Below, in pieces: positions 26,424 through 36,619 of a stretch of DNA of 64,000 nucleotides. Under the pieces are notes generated by a model that saw only the letters and a list, made by a program, of their open reading frames with translations, was not told where the DNA came from and made no database searches. Numbering within the stretch: position 1 is the first letter of the stretch; each line of letters opens with the position of its first letter. The stretch comes from Herbaspirillum sp. AP02 (GTDB taxonomy: Bacteria > Pseudomonadota > Gammaproteobacteria > Burkholderiales > Burkholderiaceae_D), in NCBI RefSeq assembly GCF_015767275.1, contig NZ_JADWMY010000013.1, positions 1-64,000 of the forward strand, given 5' to 3'. The position numbers and the translations under genes were made by a program.

Positions 26424-27218
26424 ATGACCACCAAGACCACCTCCCTGCCGGCAGGCCTGCAGGGCTTTTCCCTCGAAGGCAGGCTGGCCCTGATCACCGG
26501 TTCGTCCGGCGGCATCGGCCTGGCACTGGCGCGCGGCATGGCGCAAGCGGGCGCGGCCATCGTGCTCAACGGTCGCGATGCCGCCAAGCTGGCCGGCGTG
26601 GCGGCGCAATTGCGTGCCGAAGGCCACGTCATCCATGAATCCAGCTTCGACGCCACCTCTTCCGACGAGGTCAAGGCCGCCGTGCAGAAGATCGAAGGCG
26701 AGATCGGCGCCATCGATATCCTGGTCAACAACGCCGGCATCCAGCGTCGCAACCCGCTGGAAGAGTTCAAGGAATCGGACTGGCACGACCTCATCAACAC
26801 CAACCTCAACAGCGTCTTCTACGCCGCCCAGGCAGTGGCGCGCCACATGATCCCGCGTGGCGCCGGCAAGATCATCAACATCTGCTCGGTGCAGAGCGAA
26901 CTGGGTCGTCCCGGCATCGCCCCCTATACCGCCACCAAGGGCGCAGTGAAGATGTTCACCAAGGGCATGGCGATCGACTGGGGCAAGTACGGCATCCAGG
27001 TCAATGGCCTGGGCCCCGGTTATTTCAAGACCGAGATGAACATGGCCCTGGTCAACGATGCCAAGTTCACCGACTGGCTGGTGGGCCGCACGCCCTCGCG
27101 CCGCTGGGGCGATGTCGAAGACCTGGTGGGCGCGGCCGTGTTTTTGGCCAGCGATGCCTCGCGTTTCGTGAACGGCCACATCCTCTACGTGGATGGCGGT
27201 GTCACCGCGACCCTGTAA
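26424..27218 (+). CDS. idnO: Gluconate 5-dehydrogenase (5-keto-D-gluconate reductase), SDR family
   Basis: Interconverts 5-ketogluconate and gluconate with NAD(P)H. A 264-residue classical short-chain dehydrogenase: cofactor motif TGSSGGIG near residue 27, NNAGIQRR near 102, catalytic serine in INICSVQSELG and the YTATK pair (YxxxK) near 170. The length and the C-terminal YVDGGVTATL fit IdnO. The start at ATG 26424 follows AGAGAGAG; the open frame upstream is the end of gntK in another frame. Being between gntK and idnD, it makes the second step of L-idonate breakdown. A different sugar-acid specificity is possible. Confidence 0.85.
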   Translation: MTTKTTSLPAGLQGFSLEGRLALITGSSGGIGLALARGMAQAGAAIVLNGRDAAKLAGVAAQLRAEGHVIHESSFDATSSDEVKAAVQKIEGEIGAIDILVNNAGIQRRNPLEEFKESDWHDLINTNLNSVFYAAQAVARHMIPRGAGKIINICSVQSELGRPGIAPYTATKGAVKMFTKGMAIDWGKYGIQVNGLGPGYFKTEMNMALVNDAKFTDWLVGRTPSRRWGDVEDLVGAAVFLASDASRFVNGHILYVDGGVTATL

Positions 27219-27245
27219 TTCATTGATGTCATTCAGGAGAAGATC

Positions 27246-28283
27246 ATGCAACAAGGCCTCGTCATCCATGCGCCGCACGACCTGCGCATCCAGCAACTCG
27301 ACAGCGGCGAACTGCAGCCGCAACAACTGAAGGTCAAGGTCAAGGCCGGCGGCATCTGCGGCTCCGACCTGCATTACTACCACCACGGCGGGTTCGGCGT
27401 GGTCCGCATCAAGGAACCGATGGTGCTGGGCCATGAAGTCTCGGGCCAGATCGCCGAAGTCGGCAGCGCCGTCACCGACATCGCGCCCGGTACCCGCATC
27501 GCCATCTCGCCCAGCCGCCCCTGCGGGCTGTGCAAATACTGCCAGGAAGGCAAGCAGAACCACTGCCTGGACATGCGCTTCTACGGCAGCGCCATGCGCA
27601 CTCCGCACGTGCAGGGCGCCTTCCGCCAGGAAATCGTCATCGAGCGTTCGCAGGCCCACGTCGTGGCCGACCACGTCAGCGACGGCGAGGCCGCCATGGC
27701 CGAACCGCTGTCGGTGGCATTGCATGCGGTGCGCCGCGCCGGCCCGCTGGTGGGCAAGCGCGTGCTGGTGACCGGCTGCGGCCCCATTGGTGCCCTGATG
27801 GTGATTGCCGCCCGTCGCGCCGGCGCGCTGGAAGTGGTGGTCACCGATGTGGCGAAGATGCCGCTGGAAGCCGCGCTGAAGGTGGGTGCCGACCGTGCCA
27901 TCAACATGGCAGAGACACCAGAGGCGCTGAAGGCCTACGCCGCCGACAAGGGGACCTTTGACGTGCTCTTCGAAGCCAGCGGCAACGAACGCGCGCTGGT
28001 GGGCGCACTGGAGGCACTGCGTCCGCAGGCCGTGATCGTGCAGGTGGGACTGGGCGGGGACATCCAGTTCCCGGCCAACCTGCTGGTGGGCAAGGAACTG
28101 GACTGGCGCGGTGCCTTCCGCTTCCATGAAGAGTTCGCCATGGCCGTCGAGCTGATGAACCGTCGCCTGGTGGACGTCAAGCCGCTGATCTCTGCCACCT
28201 ATCCCATCGCCCAGGCGGTGGAGGCCTTCGAGATCGCCGGCGACCGTTCGAAGATGATGAAGGTGCAGATCAGTTTCGACTGA
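27246..28283 (+). CDS. idnD: L-idonate 5-dehydrogenase, zinc-dependent
   Basis: Oxidises L-idonate to 5-ketogluconate. 345 residues, against 343 for E. coli IdnD. A medium-chain zinc dehydrogenase: catalytic zinc cysteine in GGICGSDLHYYHHGG (near residue 38), GHEVSG near 63, the structural-zinc cysteines spaced through RPCGLCKYCQEGKQNHC (near 93-108), and the Rossmann loop TGCGPIGALM near 177. AGGAGA sits before the ATG. It ends the gluconate operon: idnD then idnO convert idonate to gluconate, gntK phosphorylates it. Sorbitol-type substrates are the main alternative. Confidence 0.86.
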   Translation: MQQGLVIHAPHDLRIQQLDSGELQPQQLKVKVKAGGICGSDLHYYHHGGFGVVRIKEPMVLGHEVSGQIAEVGSAVTDIAPGTRIAISPSRPCGLCKYCQEGKQNHCLDMRFYGSAMRTPHVQGAFRQEIVIERSQAHVVADHVSDGEAAMAEPLSVALHAVRRAGPLVGKRVLVTGCGPIGALMVIAARRAGALEVVVTDVAKMPLEAALKVGADRAINMAETPEALKAYAADKGTFDVLFEASGNERALVGALEALRPQAVIVQVGLGGDIQFPANLLVGKELDWRGAFRFHEEFAMAVELMNRRLVDVKPLISATYPIAQAVEAFEIAGDRSKMMKVQISFD

Positions 28284-28488
28284 TCCAGCCAGGGACGATG
28301 TCCATGCCGGCCTCCGGAACAGACATCGTCCCGATCTCCGCCTGCCTGACCCCCTTGCTTTCTGGTCCGATCATCTATGCCAGATTGACAATATCTTGTG
28401 CGCGCTATAAGTTTTGCCCCCATGGGATGGCAGGGACGAATGCCCGTCCCGCCAGACAAGTACGGCAAACCTCTGGGGGGAGGACATG

Positions 28489-30045
28489 ATGGCCAGACCT
28501 TATGCGCTGACGGTGGGACAGCGCCTGTTTCTGTTGATCGTGCTGGCCATGCTGGGCTTGGCCGCTACCGCCGCCGTCAGCCTGCGCCAGATCGAGAACG
28601 TCTACCACGCCGCCAACTACGCCCAGGTCAATACGGTACCCAGCGTCACAGCGCTGGATGATGCGCAAGGCGCCTTCAACGCCATCCAGGGCCGGGTCTA
28701 TCACTATCAGGCCAACCAGGACCCCAACGACCGGCGCCGCCTCCTGCAGGAAATCGAGGTCTACCGCCAGCGCCTGGACAAGCAGATGAAGCTCTATCGC
28801 GCGGCCTATGTCACCGATGAAACGGACCAGGCCATGCTGGAAGATGACCTGCAGCGCTTGACCGCTTTCGAAGACGTGGCACGGCGCCTGCTGGCGCTGG
28901 CCGATCAGGCGCAGGAAGAGCATGACAAGGTCATCGTGGGACTGGAGTTTCGCGGCACCATCGACGCCGTGCAGGCCGCCTTTGCCCACCATCGGTCCTA
29001 CAACATCGCCCTGGGCGAAGCCAGTGCCCTGTCGGCACGCGAGATCATCGAACATGCGCTGCGGACCGTGCTCCTGATGGCGGGTGGGGTCCTGCTGATC
29101 ATGCTGGGCGCGGGCTGGGCCATCACCCACACCCTCACGCGCCAGCTTGGTGGCGAACCGGGTGACGTGGTCACGGTCATGCAACGCCTGTCCGATGGCG
29201 ACCTGGTGCAGCAGATCGCTCTGAAACCGTGCCATGGGCAGAGCATGATGAATTCCGTCAAGAACATGATCGAACGCCTGTGCCAGGTGGTCTCCGAAGT
29301 CACCGCCAGTGCCGAAGCCATGGTCAGCACTGCCGAGGAGGTCAGCGCCACGGCGCAGTCGCTCTCCCGCGCCTCGACCGAACAGGCCACCGGCGTGGAA
29401 CAGACCAGCATGGCACTGGAGCAGATCCACGGGGCTATCCTCAGTACCTCGGACAACGCACGGCAGACCGAGCAGATCGCCGCAGGCGCCGCCAGCCAGG
29501 CGCTCCAGTGTGCACAGACACTCAGGCAGATGGTGAAGGCAATCCACCAGATCGCCGGCAAGATCGCGGTGATCGACGACATCGCCTACCAGACCAACCT
29601 CTTGGCGCTCAATGCCACCATCGAGGCGGCCCATGCGGGCGAGCACGGCACCGGCTTTGCCGTGGTGGCGGCCGAGGTCCGGCGGCTGGCCGAACGCAGC
29701 CAGTCGGCTGCGCAGGAAATCGATGAAGTGGCCCGCGCCAACGTGAGCCTGGCGGGCACCGCCGAACAGCAGCTGCAGCACATGCTGCCGGCTATTGGAC
29801 GCACTTCGGAACTGGTCCAGGAAATCGTGCAGGCGTCGGAAAAACAATCCGCCGCAGTCAGCCAGATCAGTGTCGCCGCCAGCCAGCTGGCCCAGGTGAT
29901 CCAGCAGAACTCCTTGAGCGCCGAGGAGCTTGCAGTGACCTCGGAGGAACTGAACCGGCGTGCCATGGTGCTGCAGACCACGATGAGCTTTTTCCAGTGC
30001 CGAGTCGGCGGGCGTGGCCATACTGTGGACGCGGCAGCGGTCTGA
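28489..30045 (+). CDS. Methyl-accepting chemotaxis protein
   Basis: A 518-residue transmembrane chemoreceptor. First membrane helix at ~10-32 ([20 protein letters not shown]), periplasmic four-helix-bundle-type sensor to ~190, second helix at ~193-213, a HAMP region, and the signalling domain with the conserved hairpin tip [20 protein letters not shown] near 365. The C-terminus lacks a NWETF-type pentapeptide, so it depends on helper receptors or other adaptation. ATG codons at 28486 and 28489 both follow GGGGGAGGA; the second has the better spacing. It lies 205 bases after the gluconate operon; sensing of gluconate or a breakdown product is a guess from location only. Confidence 0.88.
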   Translation: MARPYALTVGQRLFLLIVLAMLGLAATAAVSLRQIENVYHAANYAQVNTVPSVTALDDAQGAFNAIQGRVYHYQANQDPNDRRRLLQEIEVYRQRLDKQMKLYRAAYVTDETDQAMLEDDLQRLTAFEDVARRLLALADQAQEEHDKVIVGLEFRGTIDAVQAAFAHHRSYNIALGEASALSAREIIEHALRTVLLMAGGVLLIMLGAGWAITHTLTRQLGGEPGDVVTVMQRLSDGDLVQQIALKPCHGQSMMNSVKNMIERLCQVVSEVTASAEAMVSTAEEVSATAQSLSRASTEQATGVEQTSMALEQIHGAILSTSDNARQTEQIAAGAASQALQCAQTLRQMVKAIHQIAGKIAVIDDIAYQTNLLALNATIEAAHAGEHGTGFAVVAAEVRRLAERSQSAAQEIDEVARANVSLAGTAEQQLQHMLPAIGRTSELVQEIVQASEKQSAAVSQISVAASQLAQVIQQNSLSAEELAVTSEELNRRAMVLQTTMSFFQCRVGGRGHTVDAAAV

Positions 30046-30337
30046 AGCACGCGTGCAATACCGACGGCCAGGTCATTTGGGCAGGTTACCGGAAATAAAA
30101 CAGCACATTGATTTCTCGCAGGGTTGTAAGATTGCCTATAGACAATCTTCGCTTCCGAAACTAATATTCTGACTCCAGACATCGGGGGAGTCTGTTTTTT
30201 CCGTCTCGTCGCCGGCCAGACTGCGCGCGAGTTTCAGCGAAGAAACGATTTTCGTCTGCCTTTTCCGCGTTCTCCAATTTCTAATGCTCCGTTTTACGGG
30301 GCAGGGGATCGCTTTAACTTTTTTCGACGAAGATAAT

Positions 30338-31183
30338 ATGCAAACAAAGTTGAAACATATCGCCCTGGCGGCCGTGATCGTGCTCAATGGCTGCGCCACG
30401 CAGCCCGGAGGTTCCAAGTCTTCTGCCGCAGCGCCCACGCCTGCGGCTTCTGTCACGCCGGCGGTGCCGGTCGCTGCAGCCAAGCCGGCGGTCGATGCCG
30501 TCGCTGCTGCTCCCGCGCCTGCACCGACGGCCGCGGCCGCCGGGAGCGCCCAGAACATCAAGGTTGGCGTGGCCTATACCACCAAGTTCACCAATGGTTC
30601 GTACTTGAAGGAGGTCCCCGAGGAGCTCTTCATCGTGCGTCCCAAGAACACCCAGAACAATGTCGCGGCCTAGGTGGCGCTGAACATCTTCATGTTCGCT
30701 CTCGGCGGCGGCATGGCGCTCAACACCTTCGACAAGGGCGACCTGAAGGGAGACAAACTGGACGACGTGAAGGATCGCAAGCACGTGCGCAATCCGGTCT
30801 CCACTGACTACGTTGGCAAGCTCAGCAAGGAAATCAATGCCGCCCTGCAGGCACGGACTGAACTCAAGCCGGGCGCCTACAAGAACAGTGTCATGGTGGC
30901 CGGTGGCAGCGCCACCCTGATCTACGAATCGCTCACCGGCGATGAGGCCAACCTGTACAAGATGAATACCGAGCTGACCATCTATAAGCGCAAAGAAGAT
31001 GCTGGCATGTTCACCATCAGCCCGTTCGTAGAAGTGTCCTGCAATCGCGTGTCGGAGAAGGCGTTGCCGCTGGAAGACTGGGCCAAGGATGATTACGTGA
31101 TGGTCCAGCAGTGGGTCGATGAAACCCTGGACCAGTGCAGCAAGAAGGTAGTGGGTGCCTTGCCCGATCTGCTGGCGAGCTAA
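30338..31183 (+). pseudogene. Putative lipoprotein interrupted by an in-frame TAG
   Basis: From ATG 30338 the product has a lipoprotein signal (MQTKLKHIALAAVIVLNGCA, lipobox LNGC) and an Ala/Pro-rich linker, then FTNGSYLKEVPEELFIVRP. A TAG at 30671-30673 stops it after 111 residues, but the same frame continues without break for 169 more codons (LNIFMFALGGGMALNTFDKG to GALPDLLAS, 31183). The two halves read as one protein of ~281 codons, so this is probably a nonsense-mutated lipoprotein. Alternatives are reinitiation at the GTG that directly follows TAG, or readthrough. I do not recognise the family. A convergent terminator follows. Confidence 0.6.
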
Positions 31184-31237
31184 GGGGCATCGGTTGCGCC
31201 GGGGGCAGGCTCTTCAAGCCTGATCTGCCGCCAACGA

Positions 31238-31271
31238 CAAAGGCCGCATCGTGCGAACGATGCGGCCTTTG
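31238..31271. terminator. Bidirectional terminator between the lipoprotein gene and tal
   Basis: CAAAGGCCGCATCGT (31238-31252) and ACGATGCGGCCTTTG (31257-31271) form a perfect 15-bp stem with the tetraloop GCGA. It lies between two convergent transcription units and can serve both, the outer A/T pairs acting as the U-rich side. Confidence 0.8.
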
Positions 31272-31321
31272 TACTTGTTGATCCGGACCCGGGGCGGGTG
31301 CACCACGTCCGGAACGCAGCA

Positions 31322-32257
31322 TCAGCGCAAACCGTCCACGATCTGCTCCAGCTTGACGGCGTCGGCGGCGAACTGGCGGATACCTTCGGCCAGCTTTTCG
31401 GTGGCCATGGCGTCGGCGTTGAGGGCCAGGCGGAAAGCCTTTTCATCCAGGGAAATGCGCTCGATGTCGGCCGCATCGGCGGCTTCCTTGCTCAGCTTGC
31501 GTTCCACCGGGGCATCGCTGTCGGCCAGCTTCTGCAGCAGGTCCGGGCTGATGGTGAGCAGGTCGCAGCCCGCCAGTTCGACGATCTGCGAGGTATTGCG
31601 GAAGCTCGCGCCCATCACTTCGGTGGCGTAGCCGAACTTGCGGTAGTAGTTGTAGACCGCCTTGACCGATTGCACGCCGGGATCGTCGCTGCCGGTATAT
31701 TCCTGGCCGGTGGATTTCTTGTACCAGTCGTAGATGCGGCCGACGAAGGGGGAGATCAGCTGCACGCGGGCTTCCGCGCAGGCGATGGCCTGGGGCAGCG
31801 AGAACAGCAGGGTCAGGTTGCAGCGGATGCCGTCCTTTTCCAGGATCTCGGCGGCACGGATGCCTTCCCAGGTGGAGGCGATCTTGATGAGCACGCGCTC
31901 GCGGGCGATGCCGGCTTCTTCGTACAGGCGGATCAGCTCGCGGCCCTTGGCGACGGTGCCTGCGGTATCGAAGGACAGGCGGGCATCGGTCTCGGTGGAG
32001 ACGCGACCCGGAATCAGCTTCAGGATCTCCAGACCGAAGGCGATCAGCAGGCGGTCGATGATGGCATCGGTGCTCTTGCCGGCGTGGGCCTTGACCACCG
32101 ACTCCAGCAGCGGCTTGTACTCGGCCTTTTGCACTGCCTTGAGGATCAGCGAGGGGTTGGTGGTCGCATCCTGCGGCGCGAAGGCCTTCATGGCCTGGAA
32201 GTCGCCGGTATCGGCCACGATGGTGGTGTACTGCTTCAACTGTTCAAGCTGGCTCAT
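31322..32257 (-). CDS. tal: Transaldolase
   Basis: Moves a dihydroxyacetone unit between sugar phosphates in the non-oxidative pentose phosphate pathway. 311 residues, the length of the TalA/TalB subfamily (about 317). The Schiff-base lysine is in [18 protein letters not shown], followed by [18 protein letters not shown] and [13 protein letters not shown], all strongly conserved. It is the last gene of pgi-zwf-hexR-tal, 120 bases after hexR, and stops at the bidirectional terminator. Its product links pentose phosphates to the hexose pool that feeds zwf and the Entner-Doudoroff route. Confidence 0.95.
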   Translation of the reverse strand: MSQLEQLKQYTTIVADTGDFQAMKAFAPQDATTNPSLILKAVQKAEYKPLLESVVKAHAGKSTDAIIDRLLIAFGLEILKLIPGRVSTETDARLSFDTAGTVAKGRELIRLYEEAGIARERVLIKIASTWEGIRAAEILEKDGIRCNLTLLFSLPQAIACAEARVQLISPFVGRIYDWYKKSTGQEYTGSDDPGVQSVKAVYNYYRKFGYATEVMGASFRNTSQIVELAGCDLLTISPDLLQKLADSDAPVERKLSKEAADAADIERISLDEKAFRLALNADAMATEKLAEGIRQFAADAVKLEQIVDGLR

Positions 32258-32377
32258 GGAAAGTCCTGTTGCTAGGGTGAAGAATGAGGATAGGCATTGT
32301 ACGCAATGGCCGTTCCCTGTCTGTCGGTGAATGCCGCTAAATTGCTGATCCTTGATCTGCCGTCGTACTCAGCGCAC

Positions 32378-33238
32378 TCAGCGGAAGAAGGAGTCGAATT
32401 GCATGTCGAATTTCTGCAGCGACTTCTGCGCGTTCTGCATCTTCTTGCGGAATTCCGGGCCGCGTCGCAGCGCCAGTCCCACCGCCAGGATATCGATCAC
32501 CACCAGGTGCGCCAGGCGTGCCGAGATGGGGGTGTAGGGGTCGATGTTGAAGGACAGGTCGATCGGCACCAGCACCGTGGCCAGTTCGGCCAGTGGCGTG
32601 CCGGAGGGGCCGAGCACGATGATGTCGGCACCGCCCTTGCGCGCCAGCTGGATCGAACGCAGCAGGGCTGCGTTGCCACCGCGCTGCGAGATCGCCACCA
32701 CACAGTCGCCGGCTTTCAGCAGCGAGGCCGCGATGCTGTGGATGTGCGGGTCGGAGTAGGCCACCGTGGGCACGCCCGAGCGGAAGAACTTGTGCTGCGC
32801 GTCGTTGGCCACGATGCCCGAGGTGCCCTGGCCGTAGAACTCGATCTTGTTGGCCCGTGCCAGTACGTCCAGTGCCAGCTGGATGGCATCCGGGTTGAGA
32901 TGGTTGCGCAGGTCCAGCAGGGTATTGATGGAACGGCTGCAGATCTTGTTGACGAGGTCGGCGGCCAGGTCGTCCTGGGCCAGCGTTTCATCCGCGCCCG
33001 GCAGGGCCAGCGCCAGGCTCTGGGCGAGCTTGAGCTTGAAGTCATGCCAGCCCTCGTAACCGATGGCGCGGCAGAAACGGATCACGGTCGGTTCCGAGAC
33101 CTCCGCATTCTTGGCCAGTGCCGTCAGGTTTTCGGCCAAGGCCAGTTGCGGGTTGGCCAGGATGGTCGCAGCCACCTTCTTCTCCGACTTGGAGAGGGAG
33201 TTGATGTGGGTGCGGATGGAGTCGAGCAGCATGGACAT
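32378..33238 (-). CDS. hexR: HexR, RpiR-family regulator of central sugar metabolism
   Basis: A 286-residue regulator with an N-terminal RpiR HTH (LSKSEKKVAATILANP, AEVSEPTVIRFCRAIGYEG) and a C-terminal SIS sugar-phosphate-binding domain (IEFYGQGTSGIVANDAQHKF, VVAISQRGGNAALL). HexR proteins bind KDPG as effector and control zwf, edd-eda and related genes through TGTARTNNNAYTACA sites. Such a site is present in front of edd and a near match in front of pgi, so it regulates its own operon and the divergent one. It sits between zwf and tal with short gaps. ATG 33238 or 33232 could be the start. Confidence 0.93.
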   Translation of the reverse strand: MSMLLDSIRTHINSLSKSEKKVAATILANPQLALAENLTALAKNAEVSEPTVIRFCRAIGYEGWHDFKLKLAQSLALALPGADETLAQDDLAADLVNKICSRSINTLLDLRNHLNPDAIQLALDVLARANKIEFYGQGTSGIVANDAQHKFFRSGVPTVAYSDPHIHSIAASLLKAGDCVVAISQRGGNAALLRSIQLARKGGADIIVLGPSGTPLAELATVLVPIDLSFNIDPYTPISARLAHLVVIDILAVGLALRRGPEFRKKMQNAQKSLQKFDMQFDSFFR

Positions 33239-33270
33239 GACGGTGACCTGGCGACGCTAGCGGGCTCTGG

Positions 33271-34737
33271 TCAGACCTCGGGCAGGGCTTCTTCGCGCCA
33301 CTGCAGTCCGTCGCGACCGATCAGGGCACTTGCCGCAGCGGGCCCCCAGGTACCGGCGTTGTACGGCACCGGGTCGGCCTCCTGCTGGTCCCAGTAATCG
33401 ATGATGGGCTCCACCCATTCCCAGGCGGCTTCCAGTTCGTCGCTGCGCATGAAGAGCGTGAGATGACCGCGCAGCACGTCCAGCAGCAGGCGTTCGTAGG
33501 CGTCCATGCGCGGGGTCTTGAACTTCTCGCGGAAGTCCAGTTCCAGCTCCACCGGGCGCAGGCGCATGCCGTCGCCAGGCTGCTTGGCCATCAGGTTCAT
33601 GTGCAGGCCTTCGTCAGGCTGCAGGCGGATCACCAGGCAGTTCGGGGTGTCGTTCTGGTGCGCGAAGATGGAGTGCGGCACGCTCTTGAAGCGCACCACG
33701 ATCTCGGCCAGGGAGTCGGCCATGCGCTTGCCGGTACGCAGGTAGAAGGGCACGCCGGCCCAGCGCCAGGTGTCGATCTCGGCCTTGACCGCGACATAGG
33801 TCTCGGTGCGCGAGTCGGGATTGGCGTCGGCTTCCTTGCGATAGCCCGGCACGGCCACGCCATCGACATGGCCGGCGCGATACTGGCCGCGCACCACGTT
33901 CATGGCCAGCGTGGTGGGGGTAAAGCGCTTGAGCGAGCGCAGCACCTTGAGCTTTTCGTCGCGCACGGCGTCGGCCGAGTTCGATACCGGCGGTTCCATG
34001 GCGACGATACAGAGCAGTTGCAGCAGGTGGTTCTGCAGCATGTCGCGCAGGGCGCCGGAGGTGTCGTAGTAGTCGAAGCGGCCACCCACGCCAAGTTCTT
34101 CGGCGATGGTGATCTGCACGTCGGAAATCCATTCACGCCGCCACAGCGGTTCGAACAGCACGTTGCCGAAGCGCAGCGCCAGCAGGTTCTGCACCGCTTC
34201 CTTGCCGAGATAGTGGTCGATACGGAAGATCTGCGATTCCTGGAAGAAGCGGCCGACCTGGGCGTTGATGTCGCGGGCGCTCTTGAGGTCGCGGCCCAGC
34301 GGCTTTTCCAGCACCACGCGGGAGGTCGGCGTGACCAGTCCGGCCTTGGACAGGTTTTCGCAGATCGAGGCGAACAGGCTGGGTGGGGTGGCCAGGTAGA
34401 ACACCCGCGCCAGGCCGGCGATGTCGCGCAGGGCATCCTTCAGGTGGCTGAAGCTGTCGGCTTCCTTGGCGTTGACCGAGGCGTATTGCAGGCGATTGGT
34501 GAAGCGGTCCCAGACGCTGGCATCCAGGTTGGCAGCCGGCACGTGGGGTTTGGAATCCTTCTCCACCAGCTTGAGGAAATCTTCACGCGATTTCTCGTCG
34601 CGGCCCAGGCAGATGATGCGTGCATCGGGCGGCAGATCGCGGGCGCGGTCACGGGCATACAGCGCGGGCAGCAGCTTGCGCATCGACAGGTCGCCGGTGC
34701 CGCCGAATAAAACCAGATCGAAATCAGAAGTAGCCAT
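33271..34737 (-). CDS. zwf: Glucose-6-phosphate 1-dehydrogenase
   Basis: Oxidises glucose 6-phosphate to 6-phosphogluconolactone with NADP+ (or NAD+), the entry to the pentose phosphate and Entner-Doudoroff routes. 488 residues, the usual bacterial length. Seen are the nucleotide loop LFGGTGDLSMRKLLPALY near residue 10 and the active-site segment FRIDHYLGKEAVQN near 170, with the catalytic histidine region further on. It starts 51 bases after pgi and is followed after 32 bases by hexR. No 6-phosphogluconolactonase gene is found beside it, so that step is encoded elsewhere or proceeds spontaneously. Confidence 0.95.
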   Translation of the reverse strand: MATSDFDLVLFGGTGDLSMRKLLPALYARDRARDLPPDARIICLGRDEKSREDFLKLVEKDSKPHVPAANLDASVWDRFTNRLQYASVNAKEADSFSHLKDALRDIAGLARVFYLATPPSLFASICENLSKAGLVTPTSRVVLEKPLGRDLKSARDINAQVGRFFQESQIFRIDHYLGKEAVQNLLALRFGNVLFEPLWRREWISDVQITIAEELGVGGRFDYYDTSGALRDMLQNHLLQLLCIVAMEPPVSNSADAVRDEKLKVLRSLKRFTPTTLAMNVVRGQYRAGHVDGVAVPGYRKEADANPDSRTETYVAVKAEIDTWRWAGVPFYLRTGKRMADSLAEIVVRFKSVPHSIFAHQNDTPNCLVIRLQPDEGLHMNLMAKQPGDGMRLRPVELELDFREKFKTPRMDAYERLLLDVLRGHLTLFMRSDELEAAWEWVEPIIDYWDQQEADPVPYNAGTWGPAAASALIGRDGLQWREEALPEV

Positions 34738-34788
34738 GGTGTGTGTCGTCTCTTTGTACGTGAAGTAGCGTAGTGGAGCGCTACGTGT

Positions 34789-36462
34789 TTAGTTGCCTTG
34801 CCGGCCTGCCTGGACAGCCTGACGTGCCAGGGCGATCAGGGCACTGGTGGAGGCATCGTGGCGTGCGGCCTGCGGGGCATCCCCGGCCTGGAGCTCGCCC
34901 AGGATGGTCTTGGCCAGCACCTTGCCCAGTTCCACGCCCCACTGGTCGAAGCTGTTGATGCCCCAGATCGCGCCCTGCACGAAGGTCTTGTGCTCGTACA
35001 GCGCAATCATCGCGCCCAGGGCATGCGGGCTCAGTTCCGGCAGCAGCAGGGTATTGCTGGGGCGATTGCCCTCGAAGGTTTTGTGTGGGATCAGGGCTGC
35101 GAGTTCCGCTTCCGGCAGACCTTGGGCCTGCAGATCGGCGCGCACCTCGTCGGCGTCCTTGCCGCGCATGAAGGCTTCGGACTGGGCGAAGCAGTTGGCC
35201 AGCAGCGTCTCCTGGTGCCCGGCAATGCCGTGCGAGGGCTTGAGGACGGCGATGAAGTCGATGGGCGTGATATCGCTGCCCTGGTGCAGCAGCTGGAAAT
35301 AGGCGTGCTGGCCGTTGGTGCCGACGTCGCCCCAGATGGCCGGACAGGTCAGGGTCGTGACCGGCGTGCCGTCACGGGTGATGCGCTTGCCGTTGCTCTC
35401 CATGTCCAGTTGCTGCAGATAGGACGGGAAGAAGCGCAGCCATTGGTGATACGGCGCGATGCTCAGCGAGGCGCTGTCGAGGAAGTTGCGGTTCCAGATG
35501 CCCACCAGCGCCTGGATCACCGGCATGTTCGATTCCAGCGGCGCCTCGCGGAAATGGCTATCCATGTCGTGTGCGCCGGCCAGGAAGGCGGCGAAGTTGT
35601 CGTAGCCGACCAGCAGCGCCACCGGCAGACCGATGGCCGACCATACCGAGTAGCGGCCGCCCACCCAGTCCCAGAAGGGGAACATGTTCTCGGTATCGAT
35701 GCCGAAGGCGGCCACCTCGGCCGCATTGGTGGAGACCGCCACGAAGTGCCGGGCCAGGTCGTCGGACTTGCCCTGCTGCAAGAACCAGGCGCGCGCCGAG
35801 CGGGCGTTGAGCATGGTCTCCTGGGTGGTGAAGGTCTTGGAGGCGACAATGAAGAGCGTGGTCTCGGGATTGACGCGGGAGAGCACCTCTTCCAGGTCAT
35901 GGCCATCGACGTTGGACACGAAGTGGGTGCGCAGGCGTGCGTGCGCGTAGGCGCGCAGGGCGGTGCACACCATCTGCGGGCCGAGGAAGGAGCCACCGAT
36001 GCCGATGTTGACGATGTCGGTGATCTCGCGTCCGGTGTAGCCGCGCCAGGCGCCACTGCGCACGCGCTCGCTGAATGCGCGGATGTGCTTGAGCACCGCG
36101 TGAACCTCCGGCGCCACCGGTTGTCCGTCCACTATGGCTCCGGCCGCATTTTCCGGTGCGCGCAGCGCGGTGTGCAGGACAGCGCGATGTTCGGTAAAGT
36201 TGATCTTCTCGCCAGTGAACATGGCCTCACGCAGGGCTTCCACGCCGCGCTCGCGGGCCAGGCTCATCAGCAGCGAGAGGGTATCGGCGCCGATGCGGTT
36301 CTTGGAGTAGTCCAGCAGGAGCCCGGCGGCGCGTACGTGCATGCGCTCGAAACGGTCTGGCTCCCGGGCGAACAGGTCGCGCATGTGCCACTGGACAGCC
36401 GTGGCGTGATGTTCTTGCAATGCCTTGAAGGCGGCCGTGTCGGTCAGGGCGGTTGTATGCAT
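34789..36462 (-). CDS. pgi: Glucose-6-phosphate isomerase
   Basis: Interconverts glucose 6-phosphate and fructose 6-phosphate. 557 residues from ATG 36462, against 549 in E. coli. Conserved signatures include NIGIGGSFLGPQMV, SKTFTTQETMLNA, DWVGGRYSVWSAIGLPVAL, and the C-terminal GINSFDQWGVELGKVLAK, which contains the P_GLUCOSE_ISOMERASE pattern. The open frame extends 56 codons upstream into the promoter region; MHTTALTDTAAFKAL is the sensible N-terminus, though its RBS is weak. It leads the pgi-zwf-hexR-tal operon, whose 376-base divergent promoter region with edd holds HexR and GntR operators. Confidence 0.95.
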   Translation of the reverse strand: MHTTALTDTAAFKALQEHHATAVQWHMRDLFAREPDRFERMHVRAAGLLLDYSKNRIGADTLSLLMSLARERGVEALREAMFTGEKINFTEHRAVLHTALRAPENAAGAIVDGQPVAPEVHAVLKHIRAFSERVRSGAWRGYTGREITDIVNIGIGGSFLGPQMVCTALRAYAHARLRTHFVSNVDGHDLEEVLSRVNPETTLFIVASKTFTTQETMLNARSARAWFLQQGKSDDLARHFVAVSTNAAEVAAFGIDTENMFPFWDWVGGRYSVWSAIGLPVALLVGYDNFAAFLAGAHDMDSHFREAPLESNMPVIQALVGIWNRNFLDSASLSIAPYHQWLRFFPSYLQQLDMESNGKRITRDGTPVTTLTCPAIWGDVGTNGQHAYFQLLHQGSDITPIDFIAVLKPSHGIAGHQETLLANCFAQSEAFMRGKDADEVRADLQAQGLPEAELAALIPHKTFEGNRPSNTLLLPELSPHALGAMIALYEHKTFVQGAIWGINSFDQWGVELGKVLAKTILGELQAGDAPQAARHDASTSALIALARQAVQAGRQGN

Positions 36463-36619
36463 GAGTCGGAGATGGGTTGGCTGTCGTGGCCTGTCATGTC
36501 TGGGCTGCGGTATCCATCCATGCGCAATATGGCAGCACGCATTACAGGATGAGCCGGGCCGGGCCGCGTTCATGTTCTTGGGACAATGCGGGTGACTATA
36601 CATCAAATGCCGCCGAAGT

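Noticed and set aside
24734-28127. Two long minus-strand open frames opposite the gluconate operon
   Set aside because: They mirror gntK, idnO and idnD, have His/Arg/Gly-rich composition with no domain, and arise from high GC at third positions.
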